Assembly (NCBI GenBank): GCA_029204225.1
Contig: CM055095.1
Span: 61,173,910 to 61,237,909, forward strand
Length of the DNA: 64,000 bases
Reading direction: 5' to 3'
Source: Diphasiastrum complanatum
Lineage: Eukaryota > Streptophyta > Lycopodiopsida > Lycopodiales > Lycopodiaceae
Position numbers and translations under genes: made by a program. The notes under the pieces were generated by a model. The model saw nothing but the letters and a program-made list of their open reading frames with translations, was not told the origin of the DNA and did not search any database. Every line of letters begins with the position of its first letter. Positions within the stretch are counted from its first letter, which is position 1. Positions 54,501 to 61,984 of this stretch are shown here, piece after piece.

Positions 54501-55949
54501 TATGAGTGTGACATAGTGCACTTGCAGAAATACTAAAAAATTAGTGTAAATAATAACACCAACCAGAAAGGACTTGCCACTTATCTCCTTGGCTACTCTA
54601 GCACATCTTCCATGCAGTGACCAGAACAAGGAAAAGCACAATAGCATCTAAAACACAGGCACCACCATTTGGACTTGACACATAGTTGATTGCAAAAGGT
54701 AGACGTGCATGGTCACCAATATCACATTTCTGTCTGATGAATATGACCAACAAATCTCAAAGTTCTGAATGGAAAGAGAGATACACCAAACAGAAACAAG
54801 ATGCCACATAGAAATGATGGAATGCATCATTCATATAAACAACACAAGCATCTGCCAAAATACTACCTCATCTTGAACACCATCTGTAGAATCCTTTTGC
54901 TGAGTATCAGTAAACCACTTGAAGAAGCTGTACATACATCTCAAACGAAACTCCGAATTGTTACAAAAGCCTTCAAAGTCTCCGAAATAGCTCTAATAAG
55001 TCAGCAAGAATTTCCTTCAACAACAATGAAAAAAACTTAGAACAAAGGAGACTACTGATATACCATATGCCCAAAATTCTGACAATAAAGACTGATAATT
55101 TCTTCAGCTGTTAAGATTGTCTTTTCACTTCACATTCAGTCCCGTTTGTCGGATTAGGTGAATCATTTTAAAATTTACTAACGGTTGTTTTGAGTCCTCG
55201 CAACAACTTCCCTCAGATAGCAGCAGCAATTGCTTTACTAACTGGGTGGTGAAACAAACCTGATGCAACTTCAACACTTTTACTAAGAGTTGTTTTGAGT
55301 CTCAGTAACCTCAAAACAACTTCAGATAGCATCAGCAATTGCTATCCTAGCTAGATAGTGAAACAAACCTGACGCAACTTCAACACAATGAAGTTAAGAT
55401 ACTGGATATTTGCCATCACAGTCATCCAGCAAATGTATGACTATTGACCTTCGAAGCCAATATCCAATCAAACGAGCCAATATCAACATTGTGGTAAAGA
55501 TAACAAGGATGAGATGATCTTTCAACAGTGAATGTCTCATTCATCACACTTAATTATGATAAAGGTATTTTTCATAGCAGTTTATAGCTCAATAGCAATG
55601 TGACTCTCACAAATTTCCGTCTCATACCAGTAATTTTATTCAGCTGTCACTTTTGATTTTGCACTTCAAATTCAGTCCCTTTCGTCAAATTGGTTGAGTT
55701 GTTTTACTAAATGCGTTACTTCACAAAAACTTCCCTCAAATAGCAACAGCAATTGCTTAATTAACTGCGTGGTGAAACCAACTTGTTGCAACTTCAACAA
55801 AATGAACTTAAGATACTGGATATTAAATGTCACAGTCTTTTAGCAAATGTGCAACTATTGACCTTCAAAGCAATCGTTCAATTATACCTCTCTTCTGTAA
55901 AAGGCCTTTTGTTGCCTTCTTTTTCTAGTACAACACCATTTGTCACATC
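45497..55949 (-). CDS. NAP1-related protein (NRP/SET-like histone chaperone), 3' half
   Basis: Minus-strand exons, all joining in frame with GT-AG borders: 55949-55888, 54927-54867, 53497-53441, 53340-53269 and 45562-45497 (stop TAG). Product pieces in order: a loop ending KEGNKRPFTEE; SFFKWFTD, the core-domain hallmark; IKEDLWPNPLKYFNN, nearly identical to plant NRP1/NRP2; an acidic exon (DDDSDEYEDEDGEYGDEE); and a final acidic tail ending in five Glu. NRP proteins are nuclear/cytoplasmic chaperones that bind H2A-H2B and act in chromatin assembly, silencing and DNA repair. The acidic C-terminus contacts histones. The N-terminal dimerisation helix and most of the earmuff domain must lie beyond 64000. 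Introns are 7.7 kb, 100 bp, 1.4 kb and 1.0 kb, plus an upstream one of at least 8 kb filled with retrotransposons. Confidence 0.88.
45563..46254 (-). other. NRP intron, right of the last exon
   Basis: Intron sequence up to the gypsy insertion. It includes a diverged phrase pair near 45820-45930 (CATAGTGTGGACCA..., CATAGCGTGGACCA...). No gene is seen. Confidence 0.5.
46255..46732 (-). repeat. 3' LTR of the deleted gypsy element
   Basis: 478 bp from TGTAAAGACC to GCTGTAACA, adjoining the polypurine tract. Its first 170 bases match the 5' LTR closely. It includes a segment of about 57 bp near 46430-46486, with a GATCATGTGCATGATC palindrome, that is absent from the other LTR. Confidence 0.75.
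46733..46746 (-). other. Polypurine tract of the gypsy element
   Basis: On the minus strand TAAGGGAGGAAGAA directly precedes the LTR start TGTTACAGCC, the normal plus-strand priming site. Confidence 0.75.
48552..48564 (-). other. Primer binding site of the gypsy element
   Basis: TTGGTATCGGAGC on the minus strand, directly next to the 5' LTR edge; one base from the initiator tRNA-Met complement. Confidence 0.75.
48565..49212 (-). repeat. 5' LTR of the gypsy element, patched with copia sequence
   Basis: The outer parts (48565-48779 and 49083-49212) match the 3' LTR. The middle 303 bp (48780-49082) do not, and encode copia RNase H. The corresponding 63 bp of the 3' LTR (46528-46590) are missing here. 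Confidence 0.75.
48780..49082 (-). pseudogene. Copia RNase H fragment inside a gypsy LTR
   Basis: Minus strand. It reads YRMLIGSLIYLTITRPNLSF, then HWKGAKRVLRYISATKDFG, then LRAYSDSIFAGDKMDRRSIS, the classic RT/RNase H junction of copia. It has no LTR, primer site or target duplication of its own, so it is a patch rather than an insertion of an element. Confidence 0.8.
49213..50828 (-). other. NRP intron, middle part
   Basis: Intron DNA with no gene. It holds a SINE-like repeat (49345-49421) and, at about 50300-50430, four loose copies of an AACCACATGATTTGGTTCTAAAG phrase that can fold on itself (AACCA against TGGTT). Confidence 0.5.
49345..49421 (-). repeat. tRNA-like (SINE-like) repeat, copy 3
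   Basis: On the minus strand a box-A-like TTGGCTCCATTGGTTA and a box-B-like AAGTTCGAGCCTCCCC are spaced as in a tRNA gene. This is the best-preserved of three copies, the others being at 15257-15442. The body does not form a full cloverleaf that I can see, so it is a tRNA-derived repeat rather than a gene. Confidence 0.5.
50829..51130. repeat. Palindromic cassette between 52-bp direct repeats
   Basis: Direct repeats at 50829-50880 and 51078-51130 (ACTTGATTTCTACTTRAGTT... ending TGCATGCAAC) enclose about 197 bp dominated by TTCGAA-type palindromes. The core is a perfect 24-bp palindrome at 50899-50922 centred on AATTCGAACCGGTTCGAATT. CGGCCGATTCGAA recurs several times. It could be a foldback or MITE-like element, or a tandem duplication with an internal palindrome. 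Confidence 0.65.
51131..52094 (-). other. NRP intron, pyrimidine-rich part
   Basis: Positions 51260-51560 are rich in C and T (CTCTCT, CTTCCT, CACTTC phrases) on the plus strand, and the long frame there is low-complexity. No gene is seen. Confidence 0.5.
52106..52532. mobile_element. MITE-like element, 427 bp, with inverted ends and target duplication
   Basis: The ends are inverted copies of about 23 bases: GTTGCAACCAAAC followed by GTTTGGAA on the left, and the complement on the right with a 2-bp gap. Flanks GACCCAGTCTA (52095-52105) and GACCTAGTCTA (52533-52543) form a target duplication of 9-11 bp with one mismatch, the size range of Mutator-like elements. Inside are a perfect GGCCGTTTGAAACGGCC hairpin near 52158-52174 and T, C and A homopolymer runs near 52185-52220. 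There is no coding capacity. The superfamily call is inferred from the duplication length. Confidence 0.65.
52544..53268 (-). other. NRP intron, next to the acidic exon
   Basis: No gene. GTTTCAAACGTG-type and GTTTCAAAA-type phrases at 52840-52860 and 53155-53185 hint at another decayed inverted-repeat element, but the ends do not align well. Confidence 0.4.
53269..53340 (-). CDS. NRP exon (acidic)
   Basis: 24 codons, acceptor TTGGCTTGCAG, donor GTAAG. Fifteen or more of the 24 residues are Asp or Glu. Phase 0 on both sides. It could be skipped without a frame change. Confidence 0.85.
53441..53497 (-). CDS. NRP exon (DLWPNPLKYF)
   Basis: 19 codons, acceptor TTCATGCAG, donor GTAATG. It reads TADVIKEDLWPNPLKYFNN, the strongest NRP family signature in the window. 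Confidence 0.9.
54867..54927 (-). CDS. NRP exon (SFFKWFTD)
   Basis: 61 bases, acceptor GTATGTACAG, donor GTAGTA. It completes a split Ser codon with the previous exon and reads SFFKWFTDTQQKDSTDGVQD followed by Glu. Confidence 0.88.
54928..55887 (-). other. NRP intron with an internal duplication
   Basis: Contains three loosely repeated blocks (about 55130-55290, 55290-55400 and 55650-55830) that share CCCTCARATAGCARCAGCAATTGCT and GTGGTGAAACMAACYTG phrases. They look like an old tandem duplication inside the intron. Confidence 0.5.
55888..55949 (-). CDS. NRP exon (GNKRPFTEE)
   Basis: 62 bases, acceptor CTTTGTTGTAG, donor GTATAAT, starting in phase 0 and ending two bases into a Ser codon. 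It reads DVTNGVVLEKEGNKRPFTEE. It is the most 5' exon found in the window. Confidence 0.82.
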
Positions 55950-56275
55950 CTACAACAAAGAACAAAAGAGTTCAATCAGTTGGCTTCAAAAACCAGCAAA
56001 TGGAACTTCTTTTAGTACAAATAATAATCAGCAATTACTTTTACTACGAGATTCTGATCAACATGCTGAACTTGAAAACAGGCATTCATTGACCACAGGT
56101 AGACTAGCATGCACATAAAGTGAGAAAACTCTAGTTATAAGAACATTCTAAACACACTAAATTGTAAGACTTTCTGAGCATTCAAAAAGCTATAGCAAAG
56201 GAGCAAGTTCACAGAATCTCAAAATGTGTAAATTTAGCACACCAAAAACTTTCTACAGATTGACGTTCCATGGCT

Positions 56276-59200
56276 TCAAAAGTCCTTTATACATATCATA
56301 GATGTTATAAAATGCTGGTCCACCTCTATATGTTTTGTCCGTGCATGATAGACTGGATTCCTTGCAAGCTGAATGCAGCTTTGGTTATCACAATGTAACA
56401 ATGTAGGTCTTACTTGAGCAATCTGCATGTCCTCAAGTAGACGGCGTAACCAAATGGCTTCACAGGCAGACCTCGTAGTCGCCCTGTACTCAGCTTCGGT
56501 AGACGATAGAGCAATAGTAGGCTGCTTCTTACTGCACCACGATATAGCCCCTGAACCTAGGCTGAAGCAATAGCCTGTCGTCGATCTCCGATCGTCTCTA
56601 TCACCTGCCCAATCAGAATCTGAATAGCCTTCCAGCTGAAGGTTCCCGTCATCCGTGTATCCAATCCCATAAGTCACTGTCCCTCTCACATATCGTAGGA
56701 TCCGCTTGGCTGCCTTCCAATGTGCTTCGGTAGGCTTACACATGTATTGACTTGCGATTCCAACCGCATAAGCAATATCTGGCCTGGTGGTAGTAAGGTA
56801 AATCAGGCTGCCCACTAACTGACGATAGAGCGTCTCATCTGCAAATGCTGGACCATCATCTTTTGATGGCTTGTTGCTTGCATCCATGGGTGTGCTGATT
56901 GGTTTGCTTTCTTGCATGTTAAACTTCTTCAATAATTTCTGTGCATACTTTGCCTGTGAGATAAAAAGACAACGCTTTCCTTTCCAAACTTCAACTCCTA
57001 GGCAATAGTGTAGCAAACCCAAATCTTTCATTTCAAACTCATTAGAAAGATTCTTCTTAACACAAGCAATAAGCTTCTTATTGCTTCCCGTGATGAGTAG
57101 ATCATCCACATAGAGCACAACAACCACAAAGTCTTCTCCTTCCCTGAAGACATAAAGATTGCAATCAGACTTACTCTTCTCAAACCCTTGCCTTGCAAAG
57201 TACTCATCAATTCGGCTATACCAAGCCCTTGGCGCCTGTTTGAGCCCATACAAGGCTTTCCTAAGCCTGCAAACCAGATTCTCCTTGCCTGTTATTTCAA
57301 ATCCCTGTGGTTGTTCCATGTAAACCTCCTCCTGTAGGTGCCCATTAAGAAAGGCACTCTTGACATCCATTTGATGGACATCCCAATCAAAATATGAGGC
57401 TATAGCCAAAACGGTCCTGATAGATGTCATTTTAGCAACAGGTGCGAATGTCTCATCATAGTCTAGCCCCTCTTGCTGAGCATAGCCTTTCGCCACCAAC
57501 CTTGCCTTGTACTTGTCCACTGTTCCATTGGCATGAAACTTGGTCTTATAGACCCACTTGCAACCTATTGGTTGCTTCCCTTCTGGCAATGTAGTGAGCT
57601 CCCATGTGTCATTCTTGACAATGGAGTCGTACTCCTCCTGCATGGCATGTTGCCATACCTTTTCTCTCACGGCTTCGTGAAAGAATTGTGGCTCATCTGC
57701 ATTCAGAATAGTGGACATAAGAGCAAAGTTAGTCTCTTGTCTCTCATGAGACCTAAGAGATCTTCTGACACCCTGTTCACTGCTCTCTCCTTCTTCAATC
57801 ATTTGACCTTCTTTGATTGTTTCCCAATACCACCTAGGTAGCTTCTTCCTAGCAGTAGGTGATGTGGATGGTGACCACGTATCCCATGGTACTGTTTTAG
57901 TCTTCCGTTTGTCCCCAACTTCTGCTTCTGGTACTTGGCCAAAAAGAGGTCTCGAACTAGTAGGTTCGATTTCCTGTTGTTGCTCCTGCACTTGAGGCTT
58001 ACGGGACTCTTGACTAGGATCCTCATCCGTGGAATCAATCAAGGGTATGAACTCAGTAATTCCTTCCTTCTCCTGCTCCTGTATCTTGGGTGCATGCCCT
58101 TCATCAAAGATGACATCTCGACTTAGGATCTTCCTCCTGTTTTCGAGATCATATAGCACATAAGCTTTCTCACCTTCACTATACCCAAGAAAGACACACT
58201 TTACGGATTTTGCATCAAGTTTCTTCCGCAAGTCCTTTGGTATATGTGCATATGCTGTACACCCAAATACTCGAAGGCTGCCCACTTTGGGCTTCTTGCC
58301 ACTATATGCCTCTTCTGGCGTGATTCCTTCAACTGCTTTGGTTGGACTTCTATTCAATAGAAAAACAGCAGTTGCTACCGCTTCTGCCCAAAAGGAATTT
58401 GGCAACCCCTTTGCCTTGAGCATGCTCCTCGCACACTCAACTATAGACCTATTTTTCCGCTCAGCCACGCCGTTTTGCTGCGGTGTATGTGGAGCAGTAA
58501 ACTGTCTCTTTATCCCACATGCTTTGCAAAGATCTTTGAACTCATCAGAAATATACTCACCACCCTTATCTGACCTGAGAGTCTTTAACCTCTTTCCTGT
58601 GTGGTTTTCCACCATAGCTTTCCACTGTTTGAAGTATTTGAACGCTTCAGATTTCAGTTTCAGAAAATAGACCCATACCTTCCGAGAGAAATCATCTACG
58701 AAGGTCATGAGATAGTATGCCCCCCCTGCTGATTTGACCTGCATGGGACCACATAAATCTGAATGCACAAGTTCAAGAATGCCCTTGGCCCTGGTAGCTT
58801 TCTCCTTTGGAAACTTTTTCCTCTGTTGCTTCCCTAATGCACAAGCCTCACATGTATCTGAAGAAGACTTAATGCTAGGAAGATCTACTACCATTTTGTG
58901 CCTGTTCAAAACTTGCAAACTTTTGTAACTCAAATGACCATATCTCTCATGCCAAAGCTTGTCCCGATTAGTATCTCTTGCAGACAAGGCCTCTTGGCTA
59001 GGTATGGTTGTGAAAAGCTTGTAAAGACCTCCTTCTTGCATTCCCTTGGCTACCACTTTGAAGTTCTTCTCTTTGTCTTTTACCAAACATTTAGAATCAT
59101 TAAACTCTACCACCATGTTCTGTTTGGTAATGGCACCAACAGATAACAAGTTCTTAGCCAACCCTGGTACATGCAACACACTTTTAATTTCCTTCACCTC

Positions 59201-60295
59201 ACCTGATGATAGCTGTATTGCAACTGTACCTTTGCCCCTCACCATACGTGTAGAATTATCTCCAAGGCAAACATGCTGGCTATCTTCTGTCTCCTCATAG
59301 GTGCTGAACCAATCTCTATGAGGTGTCATGTGCTTTGAGGCTCCAGAATCAATGTACCATCCACCAAATGTGGATTCAGATGATAGGGCTGCGGTGAATA
59401 GCTCAAGCACACCAGATTGCTCCTCCTCTGCAACTTTGTCAACAAAGTGACTCTGCTGGTTCTTTCCCTTCTTCTGATCACTTTGCTTCTTCCTGCATTC
59501 AAAAGCAAAATGCCCATACTTACCACAATAGTTGCAGTTGCCCTTCCTCTTGGGTGTGGATGAGGAATTGGTGCTTGACTCCTCTCCAACCTGTAACTTG
59601 GACACCTGCTGCTCCAAGCTTTGCTTTGAGTTCTTCTTTTTGCCTTTGCCTTTCTTCTGAAAGTTTTGCTTCTTCTTAGAAGCAAATGCAAGCTCTGGAT
59701 TATCTTCCCTTTCAGAAAGATTCTTCCTTCTCATCTCCTCCTGCAAAAGAAGACCACATAACTCCCCAAAGGTTGGGAGTTTCTCCCTAGCAGAAAGGGA
59801 CATCACATAGTCTTGATAGTTGAATGACAAGCTGTTCAAGACTATGGGAACAATACTCCTGTCACTTACTTTCTCTCCAACTGAAGCAAGCTGATCCAAT
59901 AGGTCCTTGACCTTTGTAATATGATCACCAATTGTTGCACCTGCTTCCATCTTGAGAGTATGTAACCTGTTTTGCAAATACACCAGCTTGGCTGAATCCA
60001 CTGTTTCAAACATAGACTTCAGAATTGTCCAAGCATCAGCTGCATCCCTTGCATTGCAAATGTGAGGAATAATATTGTCCTTGACAGAAAGATTGATTAT
60101 CCTATGAGCTTTATGTCTCCTGTTCATGTAGTCCTTCAATTCAGGATCAGATGTTGGTACAGGTTCTGTACCTGTCATGACCTCCCAGCAATTCTTATCC
60201 ATCAAGATATTGGCTATCTTGAACTTCCACACTCTGTAGTTTGTGCCATCTAGTTTGCTAGATTCACCCAGCAAACTCTCCCCAAGACTTGCCAT
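56276..60295 (-). CDS. Copia gag-pol polyprotein, 1339 codons open, 3'-truncated
   Basis: Minus strand, one uninterrupted frame. Gag UBN2 domain is about residues 10-190. The zinc knuckle CNYCGKYGHFAFEC has C254, C257, H262 and C267. Protease is DSGA at 316-319. The pre-integrase domain is about 446-495 (WHERYGH, CEACALGK). The integrase triad is D513, D576 and E612, so the last two are exactly 35 residues apart. RT has YVDD at 1062-1065. RNase H keeps SDSDWAGD, SSTEAEY, HCDNQSC and KHIEVDQHF. Then the frame switches to unrelated sequence (about 10 codons to the stop) where about 40-50 residues, the polypurine tract and the 3' LTR should follow. The catalytic sites look intact, so it is young, but it cannot complete a normal cycle. 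It lies in an NRP intron, sense to the gene. Confidence 0.92.
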   Translation of the reverse strand: MASLGESLLGESSKLDGTNYRVWKFKIANILMDKNCWEVMTGTEPVPTSDPELKDYMNRRHKAHRIINLSVKDNIIPHICNARDAADAWTILKSMFETVDSAKLVYLQNRLHTLKMEAGATIGDHITKVKDLLDQLASVGEKVSDRSIVPIVLNSLSFNYQDYVMSLSAREKLPTFGELCGLLLQEEMRRKNLSEREDNPELAFASKKKQNFQKKGKGKKKNSKQSLEQQVSKLQVGEESSTNSSSTPKRKGNCNYCGKYGHFAFECRKKQSDQKKGKNQQSHFVDKVAEEEQSGVLELFTAALSSESTFGGWYIDSGASKHMTPHRDWFSTYEETEDSQHVCLGDNSTRMVRGKGTVAIQLSSGEVKEIKSVLHVPGLAKNLLSVGAITKQNMVVEFNDSKCLVKDKEKNFKVVAKGMQEGGLYKLFTTIPSQEALSARDTNRDKLWHERYGHLSYKSLQVLNRHKMVVDLPSIKSSSDTCEACALGKQQRKKFPKEKATRAKGILELVHSDLCGPMQVKSAGGAYYLMTFVDDFSRKVWVYFLKLKSEAFKYFKQWKAMVENHTGKRLKTLRSDKGGEYISDEFKDLCKACGIKRQFTAPHTPQQNGVAERKNRSIVECARSMLKAKGLPNSFWAEAVATAVFLLNRSPTKAVEGITPEEAYSGKKPKVGSLRVFGCTAYAHIPKDLRKKLDAKSVKCVFLGYSEGEKAYVLYDLENRRKILSRDVIFDEGHAPKIQEQEKEGITEFIPLIDSTDEDPSQESRKPQVQEQQQEIEPTSSRPLFGQVPEAEVGDKRKTKTVPWDTWSPSTSPTARKKLPRWYWETIKEGQMIEEGESSEQGVRRSLRSHERQETNFALMSTILNADEPQFFHEAVREKVWQHAMQEEYDSIVKNDTWELTTLPEGKQPIGCKWVYKTKFHANGTVDKYKARLVAKGYAQQEGLDYDETFAPVAKMTSIRTVLAIASYFDWDVHQMDVKSAFLNGHLQEEVYMEQPQGFEITGKENLVCRLRKALYGLKQAPRAWYSRIDEYFARQGFEKSKSDCNLYVFREGEDFVVVVLYVDDLLITGSNKKLIACVKKNLSNEFEMKDLGLLHYCLGVEVWKGKRCLFISQAKYAQKLLKKFNMQESKPISTPMDASNKPSKDDGPAFADETLYRQLVGSLIYLTTTRPDIAYAVGIASQYMCKPTEAHWKAAKRILRYVRGTVTYGIGYTDDGNLQLEGYSDSDWAGDRDDRRSTTGYCFSLGSGAISWCSKKQPTIALSSTEAEYRATTRSACEAIWLRRLLEDMQIAQVRPTLLHCDNQSCIQLARNPVYHARTKHIEVDQHFITSMICIKDF

Positions 60296-60754
60296 GCTAA
60301 AATCTGTGCTTAAAACAGAAGCTCAACTTGAAAGAGATCAGAAAAGAATAGCTTCCAGCAACAAGGGTTTAACCCCAAACTAGGGTATGTAGCCACTTCA
60401 AGGCAACCCTTCAGCTCCTGCTTTTGTCTTTGCCACTTGGTGTGGCCTCACTAGCACAAGCACTAGGCTCCACTGGAACAGAAACCAGAAGCCCCTACAG
60501 AAAGTGCGCCCTACTTTTGTGTAAGCTCCTCCAGAAAAACTCTCCAAAACTTAGCCAGATTTAGAAAGTTTTTTTGGATCATCCCACTCCCCTTGCCAAT
60601 AGCTCTCCAACAGTGCAAGACTCCACCTGATCTGACACCTGTAGATCAAATGCTCCCTCTTTCAAGATTTAGGTGCTTGTAGAAGATAAGAATCTTCTCA
60701 AGAATCTAAGCACTGAAGTTTCTCTCACTCTCAGACTCACAGGCTAGACAACCT
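60296..60754 (-). other. 5' leader of the young copia element
   Basis: Non-coding leader between the primer site and gag on the minus strand. No frame of note; typical for copia. Confidence 0.6.
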
Positions 60755-60766
60755 GCTCTGATACCA
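60755..60766 (-). other. Copia primer binding site
   Basis: TGGTATCAGAGC on the minus strand, a perfect complement to the 3' end of initiator tRNA-Met, directly next to the LTR. Confidence 0.88.
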
Positions 60767-61162
60767 TGAAGAATTACAAGACCTAGCTATGGAGTATCTT
60801 AACTCAGATGCTAGATCAACTATGAAAGCTTGAGAAAACTTGGCTATGGAAATATCACACACAAGGAGAATTGCATGAGCATCTCACAAACTCAAAAGTC
60901 TCCAGAAGAAATGAATTGCTAGTGAGAGAGAGGAGGGCGTGGGTCCTCCAAATCCCTTGTGAGGCAAGCACCTCCTTTACATGCATGGAAAGTCTAGGTG
61001 TCAACCATGGGAGTGAGCTACTTGGCCAAGTGGGACACTTGCACTAATTTACATAACTTAACAAAAAGGGGGGGTCATGCATTTAATTAAAACATGCCCC
61101 ATGAGTTATGTACAACTTAACTAATGCTTAGCCAAAAGGGGTAAAATAGGCATTACTCTTCA
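60767..61162 (-). repeat. 5' LTR of the young copia element (396 bp)
   Basis: Bounded by the 6-bp inverted repeat TGAAGA (60767) and TCTTCA (ending 61162), and adjoining the primer site. There is no matching 3' LTR at the other end of the element, so its age cannot be judged from LTR divergence. Confidence 0.8.
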
Positions 61163-61184
61163 ACACATCTATGGTTAAAACCTT

Positions 61185-61415
61185 GAAAAATATCTATTTC
61201 AGAAATTAGAATATATCCAATTTCACAAATTTAAATTGAGAAGTCAATGTGTAGCCATACGGGTATGCACACCCTCTCAAGATATGCAACAAAGAACATA
61301 CAGCTGGCCACTACTTGAGATTCATTAAGAATTTGCATGTCCGCTAAAGTGACAGGAAAATATCTATTTGTGAAATTAGAATATATCCAATTTCACAAAT
61401 TTAAATTAAAAAGTC
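61185..61415. repeat. Direct repeat of about 50 bp, 170 bp apart
   Basis: AATATCTATTT, then AAATTAGAATATATCC and AATTTCACAAATTTAAATT, occur at about 61190-61245 and 61360-61415. The first copy begins just outside the copia LTR. Confidence 0.7.
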
Positions 61416-61439
61416 AGTGTTAGTAAATATCAGATTAGC

Positions 61440-61949
61440 TGTAGGGGAATGCGTATAAAGTCCTGAATCCAAGGATCCTATTCTAAGCATGCCAATCACA
61501 AGCAACACAAGGGAACCTGATGGTGGACAAACCAACCCAACCAAACCTAGATCGAACGGATCTAGCCCCCAAGCTATGGATCAATCACTCAAAGAGGAAT
61601 GAGGCATCACACCAACAACATCCTGCCACCGGTCATGCTATCAAGCATACACTAGTGAGAGCCCAATAGGTATACTTATACCCTCCAAGGCCCATGCACC
61701 ACTAGTAGTGCACTGTGACACCTCACTGGACACCTCTGCAGCCTATCTGGGCCACGTCATCCAATTCCCCAATGACTCACTGATAGACCCATACAAATCC
61801 ACCATCAAGTGTTTAGGCCTAGAACCATTAATTATAACCATGTACACATAAGGGCCCCAAATCCCTTATAGTCACAATTAACTTACGGGTTGTTGGTCTG
61901 CCGGTCCCTAGCTTGGACACACTACCCGAGACCAGTCATGGGCATGACA
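61440..61949 (-). repeat. 3' LTR of a Ty3/gypsy chromovirus
   Basis: It runs from TGTAGGGGAATG (left edge probable) to GCATGACA at 61949, adjoining a polypurine tract. An internal stretch (AACCAACCCAACCAAACCTAGATC, then GGATCTAGCCCCCAAGC) matches the gypsy LTRs at 46255 and 48565, so the families are related but not identical. Confidence 0.6.
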
Positions 61950-61966
61950 TTCTTCCCCCCTTATTC
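61950..61966 (-). other. Polypurine tract of the chromovirus
   Basis: On the minus strand a purine run (AAGGGGGGAAGAA) directly precedes the LTR start TGTCATGCCC. Confidence 0.7.
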
Positions 61967-61984
61967 AAGTTCTGTCCTCAGAAC

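Noticed and set aside
59326-59691. 121-codon minus-strand frame
   Set aside because: An out-of-frame shadow of the copia gag/protease region.
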